Shown here: positions 1-7,053 of the stretch, piece after piece
Position numbering within the stretch: the first letter of the stretch is position 1
Layout of the letters: every line of letters begins with the position of its first letter
Source: Burkholderiales bacterium
GTDB taxonomy: Bacteria > Pseudomonadota > Gammaproteobacteria > Burkholderiales > JAEUMW01
Direction of reading: 5' to 3'
Assembly (NCBI GenBank): GCA_016791285.1
Contig: JAEUMX010000395.1
Coordinates: 1-10,178 of the forward strand
Length of the DNA: 10,178 nucleotides
The notes under the pieces: generated by a model
Databases searched by the model: none
The model's input: the letters and a program-made list of their open reading frames with translations, nothing else
What the model was told of the DNA's origin: nothing
Made by a program: the position numbers and the translations under genes

Positions 1-5
1 CGTCC

Positions 6-92
6 TGGTGCCGAGAAGAGGACTCGAACCTCCACAGGGTTGCCCCCGCCAGGACCTGAACCTGGTGCGTCTACCAATTCCGCCATCTCGGC
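6..92 (-). tRNA. tRNA-Leu (anticodon CAG)
   Basis: Read on the minus strand this is an 87-nt class II tRNA with all canonical parts. The acceptor stem GCCGAGA pairs with TCTCGGC, and the encoded ACCA end is present. The D-arm has GGCGGAATTGGTAGACGC, the usual bacterial tRNA-Leu form. The anticodon stem CCAGG/CCTGG encloses the loop TTCAGGT, which gives anticodon CAG. A long variable arm and a T-loop GTTCGAGTC follow. It decodes CUG, the likely major leucine codon in this GC-rich genome. It is transcribed away from rnr and has its own promoter immediately upstream. Confidence 0.97.
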
Positions 93-104
93 TGTCGGTC
101 GGGG

Positions 105-132
105 ATTTTAGTTGAAACTGCCTGCTTGTCAA
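105..132 (-). promoter_or_regulatory. sigma70-type promoter of the tRNA-Leu gene
   Basis: On the minus strand there is a perfect -35 TTGACA (plus positions 127-132), a 16-bp spacer, and a -10 TAAAAT (105-110). A GC-rich discriminator CCCCGACC follows, typical of stable-RNA promoters. Transcription would start near plus position 98, about six bases before the mature tRNA 5' end at 92. The -35 box ends exactly where the preferred rnr ATG (133) begins, so the promoter fills the divergent gap. Confidence 0.85.
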
Positions 133-2352
133 ATGCCGAAGACACGCCTTCGTAGTCGTGATCCTTACCTGGAAAGGGAAAAAAATCGCTACGGTCATGC
201 CCTGCCGAGCCGCGAGTTCATCCTCGAGGTGCTCGAGGAGCTGGGCGCCCCGGTGACGCCCGCTCGCCTCGTCGAGGTGCTGGAGATCGAGCCCGAAGAG
301 GATGCTTTCTTCCAGCGTCGGCTTGGGGCCATGGAGCGCGACGGCCAGTTGCTGTTCAACCGCAAGGGGGACATCTGCGTCGCCGGCAAGCTCGAACTCA
401 TCGCCGGTCGTGTGCAGGGACATCCCGACGGTTTCGGTTTCCTCGTCCCGGACGACGATGGACCCGACATCGCGCTCGGCCCGCGCGAGATGCAGAAGGT
501 GTTGCATGGCGACCGCGCGATGATCCGCCGCAGCGGCGTGGACCGGCGGGGTCGGCCCGAGGGGAAGATAGTCGAAGTTCTGGAGCGCAGGAACACGCGC
601 GTCGTCGGCCGCTTTCACAACGAGCACGGCGCGCTCTTCGTGGTGCCGGAGGATCGCCGCATCGCCCAGGACATCCTGGTGCCGCCGGACGATGCTGGCG
701 GTGCGCGCCCCGGCCAGATCGTGACGGTGCAGATCATCGAGCAGCCGAGCTTCCACGCGCAGCCGATCGGGCGCGTGGTGGAGGTGCTCGGCAATTACGG
801 CGATCCGGGCATGGAGATCGAGATCGCACTGCGCAAGCACGCGCTACCCTGCGTATTCTCGGCGGCGGTGGAAGAGCAATCGAAGGCTCTGCCGCCGGGG
901 GTCACCGAGCCCGACCGGGCAGGGCGGATCGACCTGACGAGTCTGCCGCTCGTGACGATCGACAGCGAGACCGCGCGCGACTTCGACGATGCGGTCTACT
1001 GCGAGGCACGCGGCAAAGGCTTCCGGCTGGTGGTCGCGATCGCCGACGTGAGCTACTACGTGCGGGATGGCGACGCCCTCGATGCCGAGGCACGGGAGCG
1101 CGGCAACTCCGTTTATTTTCCGCGGCGGGTGATCCCGATGCTGCCGGAGGCGCTGTCGAACGGACTGTGCTCGCTCAATCCCGACGTCGACCGTCTGTGC
1201 GTGGCCTGCGACATGGACATCGACCACCATGGCGAGATCGTGGCGTATAAGTTCTATCCGGCGGTGATGCACTCGCACGCACGGCTCACCTATACCGAGG
1301 TGGCCGCGATTCTGCAGGATGCATCCAGCGCGGCCGCGCGCTCGCGCGCGGACTTGGTGCCGCATCTCGAGAATCTGCATCGACTCTTCAGGATCCTCAC
1401 CGCGGCACGCGCCCGGCGCGGCGCCATCGACTTCGAGACCATCGAAACCCAGATCGTGTTCGATGACTACGGCAAGATCGAGCGCATCGTTCCGGTCCAG
1501 CGCAACGACGCTCACCGGCTGATCGAAGAGTGCATGCTGGCCGCAAACGTGTCGGCCTCCGACTTTCTGCAGGGTCGCGAGCATCCGGCGCTCTACCGCA
1601 TCCACGAAGGGCCGCTACCGGAGAAGCTCGAGCAATTGCAAGAGTTCCTGAAGGGGTTCGGCCTGCATCTGACAGGAGGTGACGATCCGAAGGCGAAGGA
1701 CTACGCGAGGCTCCTCACACGCATCAAGGACCGCCCCGACGCGCAGCTCCTGCAGACCGTGATGCTGCGGTCGTTGTCCCAGGCCGTCTACAGCCCGGAG
1801 AACGTCGGGCACTTCGGGCTCGCGTACGAAGCCTACGCGCACTTCACTTCGCCGATCCGGCGCTATCCGGACCTGCTCGTCCACCGCGCCATCAAGGCCG
1901 TGCTGGAAGGGCGCACCTACACGCCCGGCAACTGGAGCGAGCTCGGGCGTCACTGCTCGGAGACCGAACGCCGCGCGGACGAAGCTTCGCGCGATGTCAT
2001 CAACTGGCTCAAGTGCTATTTCATGCAGGACAAGATCGGCGAGGAGTTCCCGGGGACCGTCAGTGCGGTCACGGAATTCGGCATCTTCGTCGCGCTGGAC
2101 GAAATCTACGCCGAGGGACTGGTGCACATCTCGGAGCTGGGCGCGGATTACTTCCATTTCGATCCGCCGCGGCACCAGTTGCTCGGCGAGCGCACCGGGC
2201 AGCGCTTCCGGCTCGGCGACCGCCTGCCGGTGCGGGTGGTGCGCGTGGACATGGAACGCACACGGATCGACTTCGTCCTCGCCGGCGCGGAGGAAGCCGA
2301 GGCTTCCGCACGATCCCGGCGACGCAAGTCCGGCGAGCGCCGCGGCCGCTGA
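133..2352 (+). CDS. rnr: Ribonuclease R (3'-5' exoribonuclease)
   Basis: RNase R is a processive hydrolytic 3'-5' exoribonuclease of the RNB family that degrades structured RNA in mRNA and rRNA quality control. The 739-residue product has an N-terminal winged-helix region (about 20-80, with PSREFIL and RRLGAMERDGQL), two cold-shock OB domains (about 86-225, GHPDGFGFLVP), the RNB catalytic domain (about 245-575) and a C-terminal S1 domain (about 636-715, VTEFGIFVALDEIY). The metal-binding acidic cluster is intact: D277, D283, D285 and D286 in IDSETARDFDDAVY. The HFTSPIRRYPDL motif is also intact. The C-terminal basic tail is only about 15 residues, far shorter than the Lys-rich tail of the E. 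coli enzyme (813 aa). An in-frame TTG at 112 has a GGGGA upstream, but it lies inside the tRNA promoter. ATG 133 gives an N-terminus (RDPYLEREKNRYGHALPSRE) that matches E. coli RNase R better. No clear plus-strand promoter is visible. Confidence 0.95.
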   Translation: MPKTRLRSRDPYLEREKNRYGHALPSREFILEVLEELGAPVTPARLVEVLEIEPEEDAFFQRRLGAMERDGQLLFNRKGDICVAGKLELIAGRVQGHPDGFGFLVPDDDGPDIALGPREMQKVLHGDRAMIRRSGVDRRGRPEGKIVEVLERRNTRVVGRFHNEHGALFVVPEDRRIAQDILVPPDDAGGARPGQIVTVQIIEQPSFHAQPIGRVVEVLGNYGDPGMEIEIALRKHALPCVFSAAVEEQSKALPPGVTEPDRAGRIDLTSLPLVTIDSETARDFDDAVYCEARGKGFRLVVAIADVSYYVRDGDALDAEARERGNSVYFPRRVIPMLPEALSNGLCSLNPDVDRLCVACDMDIDHHGEIVAYKFYPAVMHSHARLTYTEVAAILQDASSAAARSRADLVPHLENLHRLFRILTAARARRGAIDFETIETQIVFDDYGKIERIVPVQRNDAHRLIEECMLAANVSASDFLQGREHPALYRIHEGPLPEKLEQLQEFLKGFGLHLTGGDDPKAKDYARLLTRIKDRPDAQLLQTVMLRSLSQAVYSPENVGHFGLAYEAYAHFTSPIRRYPDLLVHRAIKAVLEGRTYTPGNWSELGRHCSETERRADEASRDVINWLKCYFMQDKIGEEFPGTVSAVTEFGIFVALDEIYAEGLVHISELGADYFHFDPPRHQLLGERTGQRFRLGDRLPVRVVRVDMERTRIDFVLAGAEEAEASARSRRRKSGERRGR

Positions 2353-2382
2353 GTCACGCTTTTTCAGCCTGCGACGAAGCCG

Positions 2383-3138
2383 GTGGCGCGCGAGCGGATC
2401 ATCTTCGGTTTTCACGCGGTCAGGAGCCGCATCCGGCAGGATCCGTCTCTCGTCGCCGCGCTCTACGTCCAGGACTCGCGCGACGATCCGCGCATGCGCG
2501 ATCTGATCGAGTCTGCCGGGCGCGCCGGCTTGCGGATCATGACGGTGGCGCGTGAGCGTCTCGACCGCCTCGCCGGTCACGCTCGCCACCAGGGCGTCGT
2601 GGCCTCGATCGTTGCCGGAGAGCCGAAAGCCGATCTCGACGGCATCCTCGGCGCGCTTGCCGAGCCGGCGCTTTTGCTCGTGCTGGACGGCGTGCAGGAT
2701 CCGCACAATCTCGGGGCCTGTCTGCGCGTAGCAGACGGTCTCGGGGCGCACGCGGTGATCGTCCCGAAGGACCGCTCGGTCGGCCTCACGCCGACCGTCG
2801 CGAAGGTCGCCAGTGGCGCCAGCGAAACCGTGCCCTACGTGGCTGTTACGAATCTTGCCCGCACGCTGCGATCGTTGCAGGATCGCGGCATCTGGATCGT
2901 GGGGGCGGACGCGAGCGGTGCGACGACCCTCCCGGACGCCGACCTCGCTGGGGCGATGGCGTGGGTGCTCGGCGCGGAGGGCGAGGGTCTGCGCCGGCTC
3001 ACGCGCGAAACCTGCGACGAGCTGGTGCGAATTCCGATGGTGGGCACCGTCGAGAGCCTGAACGTATCGGTCGCCTGCGGCATCTGCCTCTACGAAAGCC
3101 GGCGTCAGCGCGCCGGACGCGAGCCGCCGGGGCGATAG
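2383..3138 (+). CDS. rlmB: 23S rRNA (guanosine-2251-2'-O)-methyltransferase RlmB
   Basis: RlmB is a SpoU/TrmH-family (SPOUT) enzyme that 2'-O-methylates G2251 in the peptidyl-transferase P loop of 23S rRNA, using S-adenosylmethionine. The 251-residue protein has the N-terminal RNA-binding L30e-like part (FGFHAV near residue 8, HARHQGVVA near 66-74). The three SpoU motifs follow: [15 protein letters not shown] (105-119, with N109 and catalytic-type R115), [12 protein letters not shown] (195-206) and [16 protein letters not shown] (216-231, with N227). The length is normal for the family. The start is GTG, 30 bp after the rnr stop, with only a weak GAAG ribosome-binding site. The rnr-rlmB pair is conserved in many proteobacteria and is probably co-transcribed, linking RNA decay and rRNA modification. 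Confidence 0.95.
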   Translation: MARERIIFGFHAVRSRIRQDPSLVAALYVQDSRDDPRMRDLIESAGRAGLRIMTVARERLDRLAGHARHQGVVASIVAGEPKADLDGILGALAEPALLLVLDGVQDPHNLGACLRVADGLGAHAVIVPKDRSVGLTPTVAKVASGASETVPYVAVTNLARTLRSLQDRGIWIVGADASGATTLPDADLAGAMAWVLGAEGEGLRRLTRETCDELVRIPMVGTVESLNVSVACGICLYESRRQRAGREPPGR

Positions 3139-3144
3139 ATCGGC

Positions 3145-3174
3145 TTGCCGGCACCGTCCGGTCCCGGCTAAAAT
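3145..3174 (+). promoter_or_regulatory. promoter of the rpsF operon
   Basis: A -35-like TTGCCG (3145-3150), an 18-bp spacer and -10 TAAAAT (3169-3174) lie just after rlmB. Transcription would start near 3181 and give a leader of about 60 nt before rpsF. The -10 box and its GC-rich discriminator resemble the tRNA promoter in this window. Called from sequence only. Confidence 0.65.
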
Positions 3175-3187
3175 GCGCGGTTTTTCA

Positions 3188-3218
3188 GCCTTGCCCCACC
3201 ACTTGCGGCGTGGGGGGC
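3188..3218 (+). promoter_or_regulatory. rpsF leader hairpin, candidate S6:S18 autoregulatory site
   Basis: The short rpsF leader folds into a strong hairpin. GCC (3188-3190) pairs with GGC (3216-3218), TTG (3191-3193) is a bulge on the 5' side, and CCCCAC (3194-3199) pairs with GTGGGG (3210-3215) around a 10-nt loop. Many bacterial rpsF leaders contain a conserved element, resembling the 16S rRNA site, that binds the S6:S18 complex and represses the operon. The position, bulge and GC-rich stem fit such a role, but I cannot align it to the published consensus here. The AAGGAG ribosome-binding site (3229-3234) lies 10 nt downstream of the stem. Confidence 0.5.
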
Positions 3219-3242
3219 TTACATCCACAAGGAGCCTGCAGC

Positions 3243-3632
3243 ATGCGCCACTACGAAGTCGTCTTCATCGTGCATCCCGATCAGAGCGAGCAGGTGCCCG
3301 CGATGATCGAGCGATACCGCACGATGGTCACCGCCCGCAACGGGCAGATTCATCGCCTCGAAGACTGGGGTCGCCGTCAGATGGCGTACCCGATCCAGAA
3401 GATGCACAAAGCGCACTACGTGCTCATGAACATCGAGTGCGACCAGGAAGCGCTCGACGAGCTCGAACATGCGTTCAAGTTCAACGACGCCGTGCTGCGC
3501 CACCTGACGGTCAAGATGACGGAAGCGGTGACGGCTGCCTCGCCGATGATGCGCGAAGAGAAATCGCGTCCGGTCGCAGCACCCGCGCCCGAAGAGACCC
3601 CGAAGGAGGCGGCGCCGACGGCGGCGGCCTGA
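3243..3632 (+). CDS. rpsF: 30S ribosomal protein S6
   Basis: S6 binds the central domain of 16S rRNA as a heterodimer with S18, which is encoded two genes downstream. The 129-residue protein begins [18 protein letters not shown] and contains the family segments [14 protein letters not shown] (40-53), HYVLMNIE (58-65) and [11 protein letters not shown] (81-91). A low-complexity Ala/Pro/Glu tail (about 97-129) follows and ends in alanines. The E. coli S6 tail, by contrast, ends in glutamates that RimK extends. ATG 3243 has an excellent AAGGAG eight bases upstream. An in-frame open extension back to 2961 overlaps rlmB and is not needed. It is the first gene of the rpsF-priB-rpsR-rplI operon. Confidence 0.97.
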   Translation: MRHYEVVFIVHPDQSEQVPAMIERYRTMVTARNGQIHRLEDWGRRQMAYPIQKMHKAHYVLMNIECDQEALDELEHAFKFNDAVLRHLTVKMTEAVTAASPMMREEKSRPVAAPAPEETPKEAAPTAAA

Positions 3633-3650
3633 CGCACCGGCGCAGCGGCA

Positions 3651-3950
3651 GTGAGCGTCGAATCGAACACCGTGTTGCTGTCGGGAACCGTCGCGCGGAT
3701 GGACGTCCTGCGGCACACCCCAGCCGGCGTACCCGTGCTCGACTTCTCGCTGGCCCACGCGTCGTCGCAGCTCGAAGCCGGCCACGCGCGGCGGGTCGAG
3801 CTCGAAGTTCCGGCCATTGCGATCGGCGAGCTGGCGACCCGGCTCGCCAGCCGACACCCGGGTGATCGGATCGCGATCGCCGGGTTTCTGGCGAGCCGCA
3901 GCCGCCGCAGCGCGCAACTCGTGGTGCACGCGACGCAAGTGCAGGATTGA
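3651..3950 (+). CDS. priB: Primosomal replication protein N (PriB)
   Basis: PriB is a small single-stranded DNA-binding protein with an OB fold. With PriA and DnaT-type partners it reloads DnaB at stalled forks. The 99-residue product is close to the E. coli length (104). It has an SSB/PriB-like core: NTVLLSGTVARMDVLRHTPAG, then PVLDFSLAHAS, then RVELEVPAIAIGELATRLA, then GDRIAIAGFLASRS. Its position between rpsF and rpsR is diagnostic of priB in beta- and gammaproteobacteria. The start is GTG, 18 bp after the rpsF stop, without a recognisable Shine-Dalgarno sequence, so translation probably depends on coupling to rpsF or is weak. The DnaB helicase that this pathway loads is encoded two genes beyond rpsR. 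Confidence 0.92.
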   Translation: MSVESNTVLLSGTVARMDVLRHTPAGVPVLDFSLAHASSQLEAGHARRVELEVPAIAIGELATRLASRHPGDRIAIAGFLASRSRRSAQLVVHATQVQD

Positions 3951-3956
3951 TCGCAA

Positions 3957-3980
3957 GCGGTGGGGCTTTTCCCCCGCCGC
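3957..3980 (+). promoter_or_regulatory. hairpin between priB and rpsR
   Basis: GCGGTGGGG (3957-3965) pairs with CCCCGCCGC (3972-3980) over nine base pairs with one G-U wobble, closing a six-base loop CTTTTC. No U-tract follows, so it is not a standard terminator. It ends 10 bases before the rpsR ribosome-binding site (GAGGA, 3991-3995). It may be an mRNA processing or stability element or a protein-binding site that tunes rpsR and rplI. Part of it resembles the rpsF leader hairpin. Confidence 0.55.
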
Positions 3981-4002
3981 CAACTGAATCGAGGACAAGA
4001 TC

Positions 4003-4287
4003 ATGGCATTCGGAAGAGGACCCCGGCGCAAGGACGACAAGGGCAAGAGCAAGGATGGCGGCTACCGCGGCCTGTTCAAGCGCCGCAAGTTCTGCCGCTT
4101 CACCGCGGAGGGCGTAAAGCAGATCGATTACAAGGACATCGAGGTCCTGAAAGAATTCATCGGCGAGAACGGGAAGATCATCCCCGCCCGCATCACCGGG
4201 ACCAAGGCCCGCTACCAGCGACAACTGTCCACCGCGATCAAGCGCGCGCGGCTGCTGGCGCTGCTGCCTTACACCGACCTGCACTGA
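4003..4287 (+). CDS. rpsR: 30S ribosomal protein S18
   Basis: S18 joins S6 on the 30S platform. The 94-residue protein has the family signature [23 protein letters not shown], quoted here only as the segment near residues 25-47, and the C-terminal [20 protein letters not shown] (65-84) followed by LLALLPYTD. The N-terminus carries a basic, glycine-rich extension of about 20 residues compared with the 75-residue E. coli protein. ATG 4003 has GAGGA seven bases upstream. It lies 52 bp after priB, behind a strong hairpin, and its stop overlaps the rplI ribosome-binding site. Confidence 0.97.
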   Translation: MAFGRGPRRKDDKGKSKDGGYRGLFKRRKFCRFTAEGVKQIDYKDIEVLKEFIGENGKIIPARITGTKARYQRQLSTAIKRARLLALLPYTDLH

Positions 4288-4298
4288 GGAGACCGGCC

Positions 4299-4748
4299 AT
4301 GCAGATCATTCTGATGGAGCAGGTGGCCAACCTGGGACAACTCGGCGACATCGTGAAGGTGAAGGAAGGCTACGCACGCAACTACCTCATCCCGCAGGGC
4401 AAGGCGAAGCGGGCGACGCAGGCAAACCTGGCCGAGTTCGAGGCGAAACGCGCCGAGTTGGAGCGGGTGCAGGCGGACAAACTGACGCACGCCCAGGCGC
4501 TGGCTGCGAAACTCGATGGCATCGTGGTCCGCGTCGCGCAAAAGGCGGGCGTCGATGGCAAGCTCTTTGGCTCGGTGACGAACATCGACATCGCCGAGGC
4601 GTTGAAGAAGGAAGGGTTCGAGGTGGCGCGGTCATCGATCCGCATGCCGGCCGGCCCGCTCAAGCACGTGGGCGAGCAGGTGCTCGAGATCGTGCTCCAC
4701 CCCGATGTCACGATACCGATGACGGTATCGGTCGTGGCCGAATCCTGA
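4299..4748 (+). CDS. rplI: 50S ribosomal protein L9
   Basis: L9 is a two-domain protein that binds 23S rRNA near the L1 stalk and helps reading-frame maintenance. The 149-residue product has the N-terminal domain with the L9 signature ([20 protein letters not shown], 16-35), a long connecting helix rich in Ala, Glu and Lys (about 40-75) and a C-terminal domain (about 78-149, [17 protein letters not shown]). The length equals that of the E. coli protein. ATG 4299 has AGGAG at 4287-4291, which starts on the last base of the rpsR stop codon, so the two genes are tightly coupled. A longer open frame back to 3960 crosses rpsR out of frame and is not real. It is the last gene before the operon terminator. 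Confidence 0.97.
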   Translation: MQIILMEQVANLGQLGDIVKVKEGYARNYLIPQGKAKRATQANLAEFEAKRAELERVQADKLTHAQALAAKLDGIVVRVAQKAGVDGKLFGSVTNIDIAEALKKEGFEVARSSIRMPAGPLKHVGEQVLEIVLHPDVTIPMTVSVVAES

Positions 4749-4766
4749 TCGGCTTCGGGTCTCCAG

Positions 4767-4795
4767 GGGGCCGCTGCCGCGGCCCCTTTCTTTTT
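4767..4795 (+). terminator. Rho-independent terminator of the rpsF-rplI operon
   Basis: GGGGCCGC (4767-4774) and GCGGCCCC (4779-4786) form a perfect eight-base-pair GC stem with the tetraloop TGCC. The run TTTCTTTTT (4787-4795) follows directly. It starts 18 bases after the rplI stop and separates the ribosomal operon from dnaB. Confidence 0.93.
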
Positions 4796-4818
4796 GCACT
4801 GGCGAGCGAGAAGCGCGG

Positions 4819-4827
4819 TGCTAGAAT
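4819..4827 (+). promoter_or_regulatory. extended -10 promoter of dnaB
   Basis: TGCTAGAAT (4819-4827) is an extended -10 element (TGn followed by TAGAAT) located just downstream of the operon terminator. No good -35 lies at 17 bp (CTGGCG, 4799-4804), which is normal for extended -10 promoters. Transcription would start near 4834, leaving a leader of about 37 nt before the dnaB ATG. Confidence 0.65.
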
Positions 4828-4870
4828 CTTCGCGGTCCGAATCGCGTAGAGCCCGCAAAACGTCTCGAGC

Positions 4871-6268
4871 ATGAGCTCCGTCCTGTCACCCGTCACCGCC
4901 GATGTGCGCGTCGATGCGCTCAAGCTGCCGCCGCATTCGATCGAGGCGGAGCAGGCGGTGCTTGGCGGACTCCTGCTCGACAATGACGCGCTCGACCGCG
5001 TCGCCGACATGATCTCGGAAGGCGACTTCTACCGCCAGGATCACCGGCTCATCTTTCGGCATGTGTGCCGGATGGTGGAAAAGAACAAGCCGGCGGACAT
5101 CGTGACGGTGGCCGAGATGCTCGACAGCTGCAATGAGCTGGAGGGCATCGGCGGGCTCGCCTACCTGAGCGCGCTGGCCCAGAGCACACCGTCGAGCGCC
5201 AATGTCCGTCGCTATGCCGAGATCGTTCGCGAGCGCGCGGTCATGCGCAAGCTGGCGGAAGTCGGGTCGGCGATCGCGGAATCCGCCTATACGCCGGCTG
5301 GCCGCTCGGCTCGCGAACTCCTGGACGAGGCCGAGGCCAAGGTGTTCGAGATCGGCGAAGCCGGGGCGCGCAGCCGACAAGGCTTACAGGAGTTGCCGCC
5401 CCTGCTGACGGAGGTCGTCGAGCGCATCGACCAGCTCTACAGCCAGGGCGGTCAGAGCGATGTCACGGGCATTGCGACGGGTTTCGCCGATCTCGACCGG
5501 CAAACCTCCGGGCTGCAGCCGGGCGATCTCGTCATCGTGGCCGGGCGGCCCAGCATGGGGAAGACCGCATTCGCGCTGAATATCGCCGAGCATGTGGCGC
5601 TCGAGCTCAAGCAGCCGGTGGCCGTCTTCAGCATGGAGATGTCGGGTGCGCAGCTCGCCATGCGGTTGATCGGATCGGTGGGACGGCTCGACCAGCACAA
5701 GCTTCGCACCGGACGCCTCGAAGACGACGAATGGCGTCGCCTCACCCACGCGGTTGGCCGGCTCAACGACGCGCCGGTGTACATCGACGAGACGGCCGCC
5801 CTGAATGCGCTGGAGTTGCGCGCGCGAGCGCGGCGGCTCGCCAGGCAATGGCAGGGTGGACCCGGGCTCGGGCTCATCGTAATCGACTATCTCCAGCTCA
5901 TGTCCGCTTCCGGCACGGGTGAGAATCGGGCAACGGAGATCTCGGAGATTTCACGCTCGCTCAAGGCGCTGGCGAAGGAGCTGCGGGTTCCGGTGATGGC
6001 CCTCTCGCAGCTCAATCGAAGCCTCGAGCAACGTCCCAACAAACGCCCGGTCATGTCCGACCTGCGCGAATCGGGCGCGATCGAGCAGGACGCCGATCTG
6101 ATCCTGTTCATCTATCGCGACGAGGTCTACAACGCGGAGAGCCCGGACAAGGGCATCGCCGAGATCATCATCGGCAAGCAGCGCAACGGACCCATCGGCA
6201 CGGAAAAGCTGACCTTCCGCCGCGAATTCACGCGGTTCGAGAATTACGCGACGCCGGGACGGTACTGA
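4871..6268 (+). CDS. dnaB: Replicative DNA helicase DnaB
   Basis: DnaB is the hexameric 5'-3' helicase that unwinds DNA at the replication fork and recruits DnaG primase. The 465-residue protein matches the usual length (E. coli 471). It has the N-terminal helical domain (about 15-125, LPPHSIEAEQAVLGGLLLDN), a linker (about 135-190) and the RecA-like C-terminal motor. The Walker A motif is GRPSMGKTAFA, with K231. Walker B is IVIDYLQLM, with D339. Motifs MALSQLNRSLEQRPNKRP, MSDLRESGAIEQDADLILF and IIIGKQRNGPIGT follow in order. No intein or insertion interrupts them. ATG 4871 is the first start in frame, and its Shine-Dalgarno is poor. It has its own promoter and lies beyond the rplI terminator, so it is likely expressed separately from the ribosomal genes. 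Confidence 0.97.
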   Translation: MSSVLSPVTADVRVDALKLPPHSIEAEQAVLGGLLLDNDALDRVADMISEGDFYRQDHRLIFRHVCRMVEKNKPADIVTVAEMLDSCNELEGIGGLAYLSALAQSTPSSANVRRYAEIVRERAVMRKLAEVGSAIAESAYTPAGRSARELLDEAEAKVFEIGEAGARSRQGLQELPPLLTEVVERIDQLYSQGGQSDVTGIATGFADLDRQTSGLQPGDLVIVAGRPSMGKTAFALNIAEHVALELKQPVAVFSMEMSGAQLAMRLIGSVGRLDQHKLRTGRLEDDEWRRLTHAVGRLNDAPVYIDETAALNALELRARARRLARQWQGGPGLGLIVIDYLQLMSASGTGENRATEISEISRSLKALAKELRVPVMALSQLNRSLEQRPNKRPVMSDLRESGAIEQDADLILFIYRDEVYNAESPDKGIAEIIIGKQRNGPIGTEKLTFRREFTRFENYATPGRY

Positions 6269-6304
6269 GGCGCCGGCAGGGAGTACGGGCTGCGATGAAG
6301 TGCG

Positions 6305-6829
6305 TCAGAGCTGCGCGATGCGGCGAAACGCTATGAATGCCGCGAGACTCAGACCGATGAAGAGCATCGTGTAGGGCCCTGGAGCGGTTTCTTCATTCAC
6401 ATGGGGCACGCTGCCGCCGAAAGACGCTTCGCCGATCCCGCTGGGGGTCGCATTTGCCACCGCGCCCAGGCGTCCCATGCCAGCAGCCGCTACCTTCTTC
6501 CCACTGTCGGACACCGTCACACCATCGAATCGCCCAGCCATCCCACCCAGCTGCGAAGGACCGTACACACTCCCTGGTCGCTCGGCTGCGCCGTGTGGGC
6601 GGGAAAGCGCGGGAGTAGCGACGAACCCCGTCGCGCTGCGGCGCGTCCAAGCGTCCGAAGCCGGCAAGACAGTATCCGGCCGTGACCCGTCACTGACGTG
6701 AGCGAGGACAAGAGCGGGCAGATGTTGCTGGGACTCTGCCGCACTCGCCGGTAATACCAGTGCGAAATCGATCATCGCCAGGAAGACCGCCGAAACAGAA
6801 GCGACCGCCTTGCGCCTATGGCACGTCAT
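6305..6829 (-). CDS. small exported protein with variant PEP-CTERM-like tail
   Basis: The 174-residue product has a signal peptide (basic MTCHRRK, a hydrophobic stretch to about residue 27, and a likely cleavage after PASA at 30). A low-complexity secreted body rich in Gly, Ala, Ser and Pro follows, with no cysteine and no recognised domain. The C-terminus has APGPYT (149-154), a hydrophobic helix (155-168) and an RR anchor (169-170). This is the tripartite PEP-CTERM layout recognised by exosortase, but with PGP in place of the usual PEP. PEP-CTERM proteins are exported and sorted at the cell surface, often with exopolysaccharide; the function here is unknown. ATG 6829 has GGGGG just upstream. 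An in-frame GTG at 6877 would add 16 polar residues before the signal peptide. The gene converges on dnaB with 36 bp between and no clear terminator. No exosortase gene is in the window. Confidence 0.7.
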   Translation of the reverse strand: MTCHRRKAVASVSAVFLAMIDFALVLPASAAESQQHLPALVLAHVSDGSRPDTVLPASDAWTRRSATGFVATPALSRPHGAAERPGSVYGPSQLGGMAGRFDGVTVSDSGKKVAAAGMGRLGAVANATPSGIGEASFGGSVPHVNEETAPGPYTMLFIGLSLAAFIAFRRIAQL

Positions 6830-7053
6830 ATTGCCCCCGAATCTAGTGTTCTGATTCTCGTTGACGACGAGGTACACGACCTGCGCCGCACCGCGACTAG
6901 GGAGCGATCCCGGGTTTCAGGCAGAGCATCCTACGAAACATGGCTTCCCCCATGTTGTGTGTCGAGAAAAAGCGCGGACTCGAGCTGGGCTCGGTTGCCG
7001 CTCGCTATCGCAGCGGCCCTCTCCTTATCTGGCCCCCTTTTTATGCTGCGGGG

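Noticed and set aside
112..132. TTG start for rnr at 112
   Set aside because: It has a GGGGA upstream but lies within the consensus tRNA-Leu promoter and adds residues not typical of RNase R N-termini. ATG 133 is preferred; not fully excluded.
1615..3228. 537-codon open frame on the minus strand
   Set aside because: It lies antisense to rnr and rlmB, both with complete family motifs; its product is Arg/His/Asp-rich with no domain. It is a GC-rich shadow.
3957..3980. intrinsic terminator between priB and rpsR
   Set aside because: The stem is strong but no U-tract follows, and rpsR and rplI downstream have no promoter of their own that I can see.
6819..6834. sigma54-like TGGCAC ... TTGC on the plus strand
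   Set aside because: The spacer is six bases, one more than the strict sigma54 spacing, and it points away from the PEP-CTERM-like gene and lies over its start codon.
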